44,095 bases of DNA from an uncultured Bacteroides sp. (GTDB taxonomy: Bacteria > Bacteroidota > Bacteroidia > Bacteroidales > Bacteroidaceae): positions 1-44,095 of the forward strand of contig USEY01000023.1 in the NCBI GenBank assembly GCA_900553815.1, written 5' to 3'. Position 1 is the stretch's first letter. Each line of letters opens with the position of its first letter. The notes beneath the pieces were generated by a model. That model saw nothing but the letters and a program-made list of their open reading frames with translations. It was not told the origin of the DNA and ran no database searches. Below are positions 25,048 through 32,927 of the stretch, in pieces. Both the position numbers and the translations under genes were made by a program.

Positions 25048-26793
25048 TTGTCCTTCGTCCCCGACACCAGCAACAAGGAGTTTCAGGATGCCCTGAACCT
25101 CGTGAAGTACACCCGCCAGTCCATCTTCCTGACGGGCAAGGCAGGCACGGGCAAGTCTACGTTCCTGCGCTACGTATGTGCCAACATACGCAAGAAGCAC
25201 GTCGTGCTGGCACCCACCGGCATAGCCGCCATCAACGCCGGCGGCAGCACCTTGCACAGCTTCTTCAAGCTACCCTTCTATCCCCTGCTGCCCGACGACC
25301 CCAAGCTGAGCCTCCAGCGCAACCAGATATACGACTTCTTCAAGTACACCAAGCCCCATCGCAAGCTACTGGAGGAGCTGGAGCTGGTCATCATTGACGA
25401 GATTTCGATGGTGCGTGCCGACATCATCGATGCCGTCGACCGCATCCTGCGCGTCTACAGCCATAACCTGCGCCAGCCTTTTGGCGGCAAGCAGCTGCTG
25501 CTGGTAGGCGACGTATTCCAGCTGGAACCGGTGGTGAAGGGTGACGAGCGCGACATACTGAACCGCTTCTACCCCACCCCCTTCTTCTTCTCGGCCCGCG
25601 TCTTCAGCCAGATAGAGCTGGTGTCCATCGAGTTGCAGAAGGTGTACAGGCAGACCGACTCGCGCTTCATACAGGTATTGGACCACATACGCAACAATAC
25701 CGCAGCAGCCGCCGACCTGCAACTGCTCAACACCCGATACGGCGCCCCCATGACAGGTAGTGAGGACGACATGTACATTACGTTGGCAACGAGGCGCGAC
25801 AACGTGGACTACATCAACGAGAAGAAGCTGGCCGAACTGCCGGGCGAGCCCACCGTGTTCCGCGGCGAAATCCGGGGCGACTTCCCAACCTCCAGCCTGC
25901 CCACCGCCGAGGAGCTGGTGCTGAAGCCGGGTGCGCATGTCATCTTCATCAAGAACGACTATGAACGACGCTGGGTGAACGGTACCATCGGGGTGGTCAA
26001 CGGCTTCGACCTGGCCGAGGGTACGCTATACATCATCACCGACGACGGCCGTGAATGTAGCGTGAAGCAGGACTCGTGGCGCAACATCCGCTATACCTAC
26101 AACGAGGAGAAGAAGCAGATAGAAGAGGAAGAGCTGGGAACCTTTACCCAGTTTCCCGTCCGCCTGGCATGGGCCATCACCGTGCACAAGAGCCAGGGGT
26201 TGACATTCAGCAGGGCGGTCATCGACTTCACCGGGGGCGTATTTGCCGGAGGACAGACCTACGTGGCACTGAGCCGCTGCACGTCGCTCGAAGGCATTCA
26301 GCTGCGGAAGCCCATAAGCCGGGCCGACATCTTTGTCCGCCCCGAAATCGTACAGTTCTCCGAACGGTTCAACAATCGTCAGGCCATAGAGCGCGCCCTG
26401 AAGGAGGCGCAGGCCGATGTGCAGTATGCTGCAGCCGCCAAGGCATTTGACAAAGGCGACTTCTCAACCTTCCTCGACGAGTTCTTCAAGGCCATACATA
26501 ACCGCTACGACCTGGAGAAACCCGCCGTGCAACGCCTGATGCGCCGCAAACTGAACGTCATCAACACACTGCGCGAGGAGAACCGCACCCTGAAGGCTGC
26601 CGCCATGGAGAAGGAAAAGACGCTGATAAAATATGCACGTGAATACATCACCATGGGTGATGAATGCCTGAAACACGACATGCAGGAGGCTGCCATGCGC
26701 AACTATGAAAAGGCCGTCAGCCTGTGTCCCAAGTTCAAGGAAGCGTGGAAGAAAATCAAGAAGCTGGAGAAGAATATGCTGAAACGAAGGTAG
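25048..26793 (+). CDS. PIF1/RecD-like SF1B helicase with C-terminal TPR-like tail
   Basis: 581 residues. Walker A is GKAGTGKST (30-38) and Walker B IIDEIS (115-120). VLAPTGIAAINAGGSTLHSFF is motif Ia of PIF1-type helicases, LLLVGDVFQLEPV is motif III-like, and the C-terminal 2B region has AWAITVHKSQGLTFSRAVID and AGGQTYVALSRCTSLEGI. It is a 5'-3' DNA helicase by family. Residues about 480-580 are helical, with one TPR-like unit (EYITMGDECLKHDMQEAAMRNYEKAVSLCPKFKEAWK) that may bind a partner. The start is a TTG (MSFVPDTSN), chosen because family similarity begins exactly there and no ATG fits. It follows the HAD gene closely and is probably co-transcribed with it. Confidence 0.87.
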   Translation: MSFVPDTSNKEFQDALNLVKYTRQSIFLTGKAGTGKSTFLRYVCANIRKKHVVLAPTGIAAINAGGSTLHSFFKLPFYPLLPDDPKLSLQRNQIYDFFKYTKPHRKLLEELELVIIDEISMVRADIIDAVDRILRVYSHNLRQPFGGKQLLLVGDVFQLEPVVKGDERDILNRFYPTPFFFSARVFSQIELVSIELQKVYRQTDSRFIQVLDHIRNNTAAAADLQLLNTRYGAPMTGSEDDMYITLATRRDNVDYINEKKLAELPGEPTVFRGEIRGDFPTSSLPTAEELVLKPGAHVIFIKNDYERRWVNGTIGVVNGFDLAEGTLYIITDDGRECSVKQDSWRNIRYTYNEEKKQIEEEELGTFTQFPVRLAWAITVHKSQGLTFSRAVIDFTGGVFAGGQTYVALSRCTSLEGIQLRKPISRADIFVRPEIVQFSERFNNRQAIERALKEAQADVQYAAAAKAFDKGDFSTFLDEFFKAIHNRYDLEKPAVQRLMRRKLNVINTLREENRTLKAAAMEKEKTLIKYAREYITMGDECLKHDMQEAAMRNYEKAVSLCPKFKEAWKKIKKLEKNMLKRR

Positions 26794-27029
26794 CCGAGCG
26801 AGGCTCTGCACAGCAGGCAACAGCATTGTTATGTCAAACAATCATACTACATACTTACGGGAAAAATTGGTCAGAATGGGCAGCAGCCGGAACCAAATCC
26901 GGCAATCTGCAAAAAAAATCGGGCGGAATAGTTGGATATTACGTAGGAATACCGTATATTACGGGCAGTTTCGAGAGAGTAAACAGTATTGTCAAACCGC
27001 CGAATGCCGCAGGGCTGTCCAGAATGGGT

Positions 27030-27125
27030 TGTGGAGGGGGATAAGATAAGTCCCCACCTTATGTGGCAAACCTCCCCACCTTATCCGGGATAACTCCCCA
27101 CCTTATCGGGGATGAAGTGGGGAGG
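27030..27125. repeat. three-unit array, 22-bp period (CCCCACCTTAT)
   Basis: CCCCACCTTAT starts at 27052, 27074 and 27096, exactly 22 bp apart. Related but out-of-register words flank it: GGGGGATAAGATAAGTCCCC (27036-27055) before and ATGAAGTGGGGAGG (27112-27125) after. It ends 44 bp before the first HU-HIG gene. Confidence 0.85.
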
Positions 27126-27168
27126 TTTCCAGACAGACCTGCGGCAGGAGATAAAAAACAGTAACATT

Positions 27169-27651
27169 ATGGCTTATTTCAAGAAGAAACAAATGAAGAG
27201 CAACGGTAAGTGGTATCCCGTTTCAGTGACCATCGGTCGCCCGGTCGACACGGACACCGTTGCCAAGAAACTTTCCGACATGTCATCGCTCAGCGTGGGC
27301 GACGTCCTGTCTGTCCTCAAGCTGCTGGGCGGCGTGATTAGCGACTATATGAATAACGGCCGCTCCGTAAAGCTGGAGGGACTGGGCACGTTTTATTATA
27401 CAGCCAACTCCGAAGGGCGTGGTGTAGATACGCCCGATAAGGTAGGAGCCCAGCAGATAACGGGCACGCGCGTCAGGTTCATCCCTGAAGTGTCGCGTGG
27501 CTCGGGCGGACAAGTCACTACCCGCAGCCTGGTGGGCAGTGATGTGTTCTGGGAACTGCTCGACGATGAAATCCCCGCCCGCCCCGTGCCCGATGGCGAA
27601 GACAGTGGTGGTGGCGAGGACGAAGGCGGCGGTGGAGGCTCCATGGGCTAA
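27169..27651 (+). CDS. HU-HIG family DNA-binding protein (Gly-rich tail)
   Basis: 160 residues from ATG 27169. It is an HU/IHF-superfamily protein of the Bacteroidetes HU-HIG type: an N-terminal basic lead (YFKKKQMKSNGKWYPVSV), then the HU fold (DTVAKKLSDMSSLSVGDVLSVLKLLGGVISDYMNNGRSVKLEGLGTFYYTANSEGRGVDTPDKV), and a C-terminal extension ending in a Gly/Glu/Asp tail (GEDSGGGEDEGGGGG). It binds DNA by family; the specific role of this clade is not settled. It is flanked on both sides by 22-bp-period arrays (27052-27117 and 27652-27761), the second starting right after the stop codon. It is about 40 percent alike by eye to the HU-HIG protein at 32491. Confidence 0.88.
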   Translation: MAYFKKKQMKSNGKWYPVSVTIGRPVDTDTVAKKLSDMSSLSVGDVLSVLKLLGGVISDYMNNGRSVKLEGLGTFYYTANSEGRGVDTPDKVGAQQITGTRVRFIPEVSRGSGGQVTTRSLVGSDVFWELLDDEIPARPVPDGEDSGGGEDEGGGGGSMG

Positions 27652-27761
27652 CGGTCAATCTAAATAAAACTGACGGTCAATCCATAAAGGACTGACCGTC
27701 AAAATAAGTAAAGCTGGCTGTCAAAATAAACAAAGCTGGCTGTCAAAATAAGCAGAATCTG
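27652..27761. repeat. five-unit tandem array, 22-bp period (CTGACSGTCAA)
   Basis: GTCAA starts at 27654, 27676, 27698, 27720 and 27742, exactly 22 bp apart. The dyad core is CTGAC-S-GTCAA in units 2 and 3 and GCTGGCTGTCAAAA in units 4 and 5; the right half shifts from GTCAAT to GTCAAA. It begins directly after the HU-HIG stop codon and ends 12 bp before the nnr stop, between convergent genes. Confidence 0.9.
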
Positions 27762-27773
27762 CCCTTGGTGTGG

Positions 27774-29291
27774 CTATCCTTCCTCAAGGATGCGCCATGC
27801 CAGGGGCAGTTTTTCTATGATGTCTCCGGCAGTCAGTCCGGTCTGCCCCAGGGTCTTGGCGGCCAGGTCTCCGGCCAGACCATGCACGTAGGCGGCCAGT
27901 CGGGCGGCATCGAGCGTATCATAGCCCTGTGCCAGCAGGGAGAGTACTATGCCGGTCAGCACGTCGCCGCTGCCTCCGGTGGCCATGCCGGGGTTGCCGG
28001 TCGTATTGAAATAGCAATGTCTGGTGGGGGCTACCACGGCCGAGTAGGCGCCTTTCAATATGATGTGTACCTGGGCCGACTGTGCCAGCTCGCGGGCCCG
28101 CATCAGTCGTTCGTAGGAGTTCTGGCATTTGCCCACCAGCCGCTCCAGTTCTTTGGGATGGGGCGTCAGGATGCAGCCTTGGGGTAGATGGTTGAGCACG
28201 CTGCGGTGTTCGGCCAGCAGGTTCAGGGCATCGGCATCGAGCACCATGGGCACACGCGAGAGGGAAATCTGCTCCAGCAGGGCTGCCTCGGTCTCTCCGG
28301 CCTTGCCCAGCCCCGGGCCTATGCCCACGGCCTGGTAATCGTCGGTGTCAACGGCCTCGGCAAAGCAGGTCTCGCTGATGTCAAGGTCGGTCATGGCCTC
28401 GGGAACGGCAGCCTGCACAATGGGGTTGTTGCAGTAGGGCACGTGCACCGTCAGCGTGCCTACGCCCGAGCGCAGGCAGGCACGGGCCGCCAGTATCGAT
28501 GCCCCTGCCATGCCACGCGAACCGGCCACGAGCAGGGCGCGTCCGAAGCTGCCTTTGTGGGCGAACTTGCCACGCAGCTTGACGCGGTAGCGCAGGTCGT
28601 CCAGTTCAGTCAGGCTGTAGTCGGTGTCCATGTCTTCAATGGCATCCTGGCTGAGGCCAATGTCCAGCAGGTCCCATTCGCCCACAAAGGGCTCGTTCTC
28701 GGCAAAGAGGAAGGCCAGCTTGGGCAGCTGTAGGGAGAGTGTCAGCTCGGCATGCACGATGTTCGACTGTACGTTATAGGTATTGTCCTCACCCATCAGG
28801 CCCGAAGGCACGTCGATGGATACCACGCTGGCGGGTGAGGCGTTGATGTACTTCACCACGGCGGCAAAGCCTCCGCTCAACGGTTTGCTGAGTCCGCTGC
28901 CAAAGAGGCCGTCTATCACCACATGGTCGGCCGTCAGTGTGGGGGGTACGAACTGGGTGGTAATTTCATTGAACGCGATGCCGGGCACGTCGGCCAGGCG
29001 TTGCTTGTTTGTTTCGCAGTCGGGCGACAGCGATTCCTTGATATTGAAAAGGTAGACTTCCGGCCGGTAGCCTTTCTGTGCCAGCAGGCGCGATACGGCC
29101 AGGGCGTCGCCCCCATTGTTGCCCGGTCCGGCAAATACAGTCATAGGAGTGGCCGTGTCAGGCCAGCGTTCGGCAATGGCGTCGGCCAAGGCCCCGGCAG
29201 CCCGCTCCATCAGGTCGATGGAGGCTATGGGTTCATGCTCTATGGTGTATGCGTCGAGTTGCTTAATGCTTGTTGTAGGAAATATCTTCAT
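27774..29291 (-). CDS. nnr: bifunctional NAD(P)HX epimerase/dehydratase
   Basis: 505 residues from the chosen ATG. Nnr repairs damaged NAD(P)H hydrates. The N-terminal YjeF_N domain epimerises R- and S-NAD(P)HX (FAGPGNNGGDALAVSRLL near residue 55). The C-terminal ribokinase-like domain is the ADP/ATP-dependent dehydratase (GSRGMAGASILAARACLRSGVGTLTV, VLDADALNLLAE, ILTPHPKELERL, TGNPGMATGGSGDVLTGI). The start at 29291 (KIFPTTSIKQLD) is preferred because the -7 box TATCTTTG lies 19 bp upstream, inside the longer open frame. It is a housekeeping metabolite-repair enzyme, convergent with the HU-HIG gene across a five-unit array. Confidence 0.94.
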   Translation of the reverse strand: MKIFPTTSIKQLDAYTIEHEPIASIDLMERAAGALADAIAERWPDTATPMTVFAGPGNNGGDALAVSRLLAQKGYRPEVYLFNIKESLSPDCETNKQRLADVPGIAFNEITTQFVPPTLTADHVVIDGLFGSGLSKPLSGGFAAVVKYINASPASVVSIDVPSGLMGEDNTYNVQSNIVHAELTLSLQLPKLAFLFAENEPFVGEWDLLDIGLSQDAIEDMDTDYSLTELDDLRYRVKLRGKFAHKGSFGRALLVAGSRGMAGASILAARACLRSGVGTLTVHVPYCNNPIVQAAVPEAMTDLDISETCFAEAVDTDDYQAVGIGPGLGKAGETEAALLEQISLSRVPMVLDADALNLLAEHRSVLNHLPQGCILTPHPKELERLVGKCQNSYERLMRARELAQSAQVHIILKGAYSAVVAPTRHCYFNTTGNPGMATGGSGDVLTGIVLSLLAQGYDTLDAARLAAYVHGLAGDLAAKTLGQTGLTAGDIIEKLPLAWRILEEG

Positions 29292-29310
29292 GGTCTTTTT
29301 TTTAACGGAG

Positions 29311-29318
29311 CAAAGATA
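29311..29318 (-). promoter_or_regulatory. -7 box of nnr
   Basis: The minus strand reads TATCTTTG, a perfect TAnnTTTG, 19 bp before the nnr ATG. Confidence 0.55.
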
Positions 29319-29469
29319 GAGCTTTGCCCGAAAGTAGGCAAGCAGAATCGGAAAAAGGCAAGTCAGACAGAGGCAGCGACACGTCGTTTCAGCGGTCAAA
29401 AGCCCCGTATCTGTTAATGTATGTTATAAATCAGCCTGTCTAAGGTTACAACTTACCTGTCATTTTCCC

Positions 29470-29477
29470 TACCTTTG
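29470..29477 (+). promoter_or_regulatory. -7 box upstream of the frameshifted membrane protein
   Basis: TACCTTTG, a perfect TAnnTTTG, 79 bp upstream of the ATG at 29557. Confidence 0.45.
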
Positions 29478-29556
29478 CAGCGACAAAATGAAACAGCAGC
29501 AATGAGATTATTCAATTCTACACTTTCTATTCTTTACTCCCTACCTGGAGCCCAAG

Positions 29557-29834
29557 ATGTGGACGTACCGCCACCTCGTACCTATCCTGATACTCATCAT
29601 GCTGGTCGAAGTCTTCCTGGCCACAGAACATGTGCTGGAAGAGATTTTCTACGAAGGAGTGATGCACTATGAGGAAACCGTCAGCGTGCAGCTCGACTGG
29701 CTGGCCCTCGTGGGCATTCTCAGTGGATGCATGTTTGCCGCCAGCTGAAGCAGATGCCTAGTTGGAAGAACGTGGCGCGCGACGTCAAGAACTCCTTCTG
29801 GCGCACGTGGCACAAGCCCGTGGAAAAGCAATAA
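29557..29834 (+). pseudogene. small two-helix membrane protein, frameshifted
   Basis: From the ATG at 29557 the frame reads MWTYRHLVPILILIMLVEVFLA..., with two hydrophobic segments, and stops at TGA 29746-29748 in ...GCMFAAS. One base back, the reading frame QLKQMPSWKNVARDVKNSFW...EKQ continues to TAA 29832-29834. A single missing C in GCCGCCAGCTG explains the break and would restore a protein of about 93 residues with a basic C-terminal tail. It could be a real inactivating mutation, a sequencing error or a translational slip. I do not recognise the family. Confidence 0.6.
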
Positions 29835-29854
29835 AGTACGCTACATGGCATAAG

Positions 29855-30007
29855 AAAAGAGGGTATCAAAACGAACTATCCTTATCTTTTAGACGCGAGT
29901 AAAGCGGATTGTGCGGATTAGGCAATAAAGAAATTCGCTTAACTCGCACAACCCGCGTCTAAAAAATAGGTTTATATATGGTAAGCTCGTTTTGATGCAC
30001 CTCTTTT
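29855..30007. repeat. 150-bp multi-segment imperfect inverted repeat
   Basis: Matching arm segments in order: AAAAGAGG (29855-29862) with CCTCTTTT (30000-30007); ATCAAAACGA (29865-29874) with TCGTTTTGAT (29987-29996); TTTTAGACGCG (29887-29897) with CGCGTCTAAAA (29954-29964); and GCGAGTAAAGCG with CGCTTAACTCGC (one mismatch). The element ends in a T run. It may be a large terminator-like hairpin or a MITE-like insertion. Confidence 0.65.
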
Positions 30008-30138
30008 TTATTGAACGAATATACACTATTCATGCCACGCCAACACAAAAATACAAAGCCTTATATCCTACTACATTATAAAACTTCCTATCTTTACCCC
30101 CGCATAAACCGGCCATTGGCCCCAACTCATCCTACAAC

Positions 30139-31056
30139 ATGATAACATTCAAGGAAATAGAGCCTAAAGACAAGGAACTGATTACCTCCTTTACCCTGAA
30201 CAGCGGACGCCGCAACTGCGACCTCTCCTTCGCCAACCTCTGCAGCTGGCGCTTCCTCTACCAAACAACCTTTGCCGTTGTCGACGGCTTTCTGTTGCTG
30301 AAGTTCTGGGCCGACGGCAAACTGGTGTACATGATGCCCATCGGACAAGGCGACCTGGCGCACATACTCAACCTGATGATGGAGGACGCCCATCGCGAGA
30401 ATGCTCCTTTCTGCCTGCTGGGCATCTGTGCCGACATGTGCGAGGAGCTGGAGGCGCTGATGCCCGGACAATTCTGCTTCACAGCCGACCGCGACTATGC
30501 CGACTACCTCTACCTGCGCACCGACCTGGCCACCCTGGCCGGCAAGAAGCTGCAACCCAAGCGCAACCACGTCAACAAGTTCAAACGCACCTACCCCGAC
30601 TACCAATACCTGCCCATCACCCCCGACCGGATATGTGAGTGCCTGGAACTGGAGGCCGAATGGTGCCGCGCCAACAACTGCGACCAGCACGAGGGTACAG
30701 GCAACGAGCGTCGGGCACTGGTCTATGCCCTGCACCACTTTGAAGAGCTGGGGCTCAGCGGCGGCATCCTGCATGCCGGCGGCAAGGTGGCAGCCTTCAC
30801 CTTCGGCATGCCCATCAGCCAAGACACCTTCGGCGTACACGTAGAGAAGGCCGACACATCCATAGACGGCGCTTACGCCATGATAAACTACGAGTTTGCC
30901 AACCACATAGACCCAAAGTACACCTACCTGAACCGCGAAGAAGACCTCGGCGTCGAAGGCATGCGACGCGCCAAGCTGTCCTACCAACCGGCCATCATAT
31001 TGGAGAAATACATAGCCTGCCTGCGCGACGAGCCCGTTACCCCCATCAAATGGTAA
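30139..31056 (+). CDS. DUF2156 (phosphatidylglycerol lysyltransferase-like) protein
   Basis: 305 residues with a double GNAT-like fold of the DUF2156/LPG-synthase C-terminal type and no membrane domain. Visible blocks are ELITSFTLNSGRRNCDLSFANLCSW (20-45), RDYADYLYLRTDLATLAGKKLQPKRNHVNKFKRTYPDY (about 115-153, the conserved K-R-N-x-V-x-K-F signature), GGILHAGGKVAAFTFG and HVEKADTSIDGAYAMINYEFA. Related domains transfer an aminoacyl group from aminoacyl-tRNA; stand-alone soluble forms like this have no proven substrate. The GNAT gene starts 13 bp downstream, so the two are likely one unit. A weak -7 box (TATCTTTA, 30089-30096) precedes it. Confidence 0.85.
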   Translation: MITFKEIEPKDKELITSFTLNSGRRNCDLSFANLCSWRFLYQTTFAVVDGFLLLKFWADGKLVYMMPIGQGDLAHILNLMMEDAHRENAPFCLLGICADMCEELEALMPGQFCFTADRDYADYLYLRTDLATLAGKKLQPKRNHVNKFKRTYPDYQYLPITPDRICECLELEAEWCRANNCDQHEGTGNERRALVYALHHFEELGLSGGILHAGGKVAAFTFGMPISQDTFGVHVEKADTSIDGAYAMINYEFANHIDPKYTYLNREEDLGVEGMRRAKLSYQPAIILEKYIACLRDEPVTPIKW

Positions 31057-31069
31057 ACCTGTGCTACCG

Positions 31070-32077
31070 ATGAAAGAACAACTGAAAGCCCTGTGGCAGC
31101 TTTGCTTTCATGACGACCCGCGCTTCGTCGACCTCTACTTCAGCACCAAGTACACCGACCGCAACAGTCTGGCGCTGACCCAAGACGGGCAACCCGTGGC
31201 CGCCCTGCAAATGCTGCCCTACCCCATGACCTACGCCGGACAGGAGATACCCACCGCCTACATCTCAGGTGCCTGCACCCACCCCGACTACCGCAACCAA
31301 GGGTTGATGCGCCGCCTGCTGACACAGGCCTTCGGACAGATGCATGCCGACGGCCGCCTGCTGACCATCCTCATTCCGGCCGAACCCTGGCTCTTCGACT
31401 ACTATGCCACCTGCGGATACGCCACCACCTTTCATCGTCGCACCCGTCTTTTCCACCCCACATCCGGCCCGACGGGTATCGGTCGTCTGTCTGCCACCGA
31501 CCGCCTCACACCCGACATAGTACGCTACATCCGGCAATCCCTGCGTGCACGCCCCTGCTGCATCCAGCACGACGAGACAGACTTGGACGTCATTCTGGCG
31601 GACATGCACATCAGCGACGGTACACTCTACCTGCTGCATACACCCACCGACACCCCCTGCGCCGTGGCCTTCGCCTACCCTGCCGACGACGGTAGTCTGC
31701 TCATCCGTGAACTCCTGGCGGACACACCCCGGCAAGCTCGCGACCTGCTGCAAGCCATCTGCGATGCCACTGGCCTACCCAGCCTCACACTGAGCCTGCC
31801 CGCCACTCCCAATGCCCCCCACGCCTTCCCGCTGGGCATGGCACGCATCATCAACGCCCCCTCCATGCTCCGCCTGCACGCCGCCACTCACCCGGAGACA
31901 AGCACGGTATTCACCCTAGCCGACCCTCTGCTACCCGCCAACAACGGAACCTACCGCCTGCATGGTGGACAGTGCACCCGCCTGGCCCAACCGACAGGTT
32001 CCACCCTCAGCATCGACCAGCTCACCACCCGTCTCCTCCTGCCTCAACAACCCCTCATGAGCCTGATGCTGGACTGA
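31070..32077 (+). CDS. GNAT-family N-acetyltransferase, Eis-like
   Basis: 335 residues from the ATG at 31070; an in-frame GTG at 31061 is possible. The N-terminal GNAT domain has the acetyl-CoA loop YISGACTHPDYRNQGLMRRLLTQAF (about 62-87) and ILIPAEPWLFDYYATCGY. A second GNAT-like half and a short C-terminal domain follow, which is the arrangement of Eis-type acetyltransferases. The acceptor is unknown. It is coupled to the DUF2156 gene, both being putative acyl/aminoacyl transferases. The gene is C-rich at third positions, like its neighbours from about 24 to 36 kb. Confidence 0.85.
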   Translation: MKEQLKALWQLCFHDDPRFVDLYFSTKYTDRNSLALTQDGQPVAALQMLPYPMTYAGQEIPTAYISGACTHPDYRNQGLMRRLLTQAFGQMHADGRLLTILIPAEPWLFDYYATCGYATTFHRRTRLFHPTSGPTGIGRLSATDRLTPDIVRYIRQSLRARPCCIQHDETDLDVILADMHISDGTLYLLHTPTDTPCAVAFAYPADDGSLLIRELLADTPRQARDLLQAICDATGLPSLTLSLPATPNAPHAFPLGMARIINAPSMLRLHAATHPETSTVFTLADPLLPANNGTYRLHGGQCTRLAQPTGSTLSIDQLTTRLLLPQQPLMSLMLD

Positions 32078-32155
32078 CCCTTCCCCCTCAACAGCCTACC
32101 TTTGCCCTCCTGCCGTGCTACCTCGGCAGCCTCAATCTGCTACCTTTAGTTGCAA

Positions 32156-32309
32156 TATAAGCCTTATAGTCAATTGTTAAAAGGCTTATAGACATACACT
32201 ATAAGGCTTATAGAGCAGTGTTAAAAGCCTTATATATTCTATGAAAAAGGCTTTTATATATCATCTGAAAAGCTTATATTTGTAGAGTAAAAGGCTTTTT
32301 ATGTAGTTG
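32156..32309. repeat. seven-unit tandem array, 22-bp period (TATAAGSCTTATA)
   Basis: Units start at 32156, 32178, 32200, 32222, 32244, 32266 and 32288, all exactly 22 bp apart. The 13-nt cores are TATAAGCCTTATA, TAAAAGGCTTATA, TATAAGGCTTATA, TAAAAGCCTTATA, AAAAAGGCTTTTA, TGAAAAGCTTATA and TAAAAGGCTTTTT. With A=TATAAG and B=TAAAAG the dyads are A-A', B-A', A-A', B-A', B-B', degenerate-A' and B-B'. The other 9 nt of each unit vary. It lies between the GNAT gene and the second HU-HIG gene. Confidence 0.93.
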
Positions 32310-32490
32310 AAGTCAGCACTTTAAGGTGGTCAAGGTAGTAGATGAACCGTGCCAAGGCAGGCAGACTGGCTGACCGAAGTTGACAGGCAGGCCACCTGGG
32401 GTGACATTCCGCATACGGCATAACCGCCACAACTGCACAAAAGCCTCATCAGGACACCGCATCAAAAACCAACGAACAGGAGGAAATAAT

Positions 32491-32901
32491 ATGTTTTTCA
32501 AGAAAAGCAAACTGAAAGTAAACGGGAAGACCAAGTGGTTTCCACGCGCCGTCATCGTCAGCAAACGCCCTGTCGACTCGGACGAACTGGCCAGACGCAT
32601 TGCACAGATGAGTACCGCCTCAACGGGAGACGTGCACCTGGTGCTGCGCTCATTGCCAAGTGTCATGGCGCAAATCATGAACGAAGGACGCACGGTGCAC
32701 ATCGACGGACTGGGTTCCTTCTTCTTCAAGCTGTCGTGCGCCGGCCGCGGTGTGGACACGCCCGAAGAGGTAAGCCGCAAGCAGATAAAGGATATCCGCG
32801 TGCAGTTCCTGCCCGAACGGCAACGGATAGACGGAAAAAGATTTGGAAAACCGCTGACGCAGGACGTGGAGCTGGTGGACTGGGACGAGATAGACAAATA
32901 A
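32491..32901 (+). CDS. HU-HIG family DNA-binding protein
   Basis: 136 residues; the ATG at 32491 is preceded by an AGGAGG-like purine run (ACAGGAGGAAATAAT). It is an HU-HIG clade protein: basic lead FFKKSKLKVNGKTKWFPRAVIV, then the HU fold SDELARRIAQMSTASTGDVHLVLRSLPSVMAQIMNEGRTVHIDGLGSFFFKLSCAGRGVDTPEEVSRKQIKDIRVQFLP, with a short tail. It is paralogous to the protein at 27169, in the same orientation 5.3 kb away and also next to a 22-bp-period array. The next gene begins 26 bp later, so it heads an operon with the macro-like and radical SAM genes. Confidence 0.88.
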   Translation: MFFKKSKLKVNGKTKWFPRAVIVSKRPVDSDELARRIAQMSTASTGDVHLVLRSLPSVMAQIMNEGRTVHIDGLGSFFFKLSCAGRGVDTPEEVSRKQIKDIRVQFLPERQRIDGKRFGKPLTQDVELVDWDEIDK

Positions 32902-32927
32902 AAACACGACCCAAGCATTATACCAAC

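Noticed and set aside
26724..27049. Short plus-strand frames between the helicase and the HU-HIG gene
   Set aside because: They overlap the helicase end or the CCCCACCTTAT array and lack protein-like conservation.
30127..30987. 286-codon frame antisense to the DUF2156 gene
   Set aside because: Same shadow composition; the sense strand has clear DUF2156 motifs.
5807..32309. CRISPR arrays as an explanation of the short-period repeats
   Set aside because: Units are 22 bp end to end with no 30-nt spacers, repeats are degenerate, and no cas gene is present.
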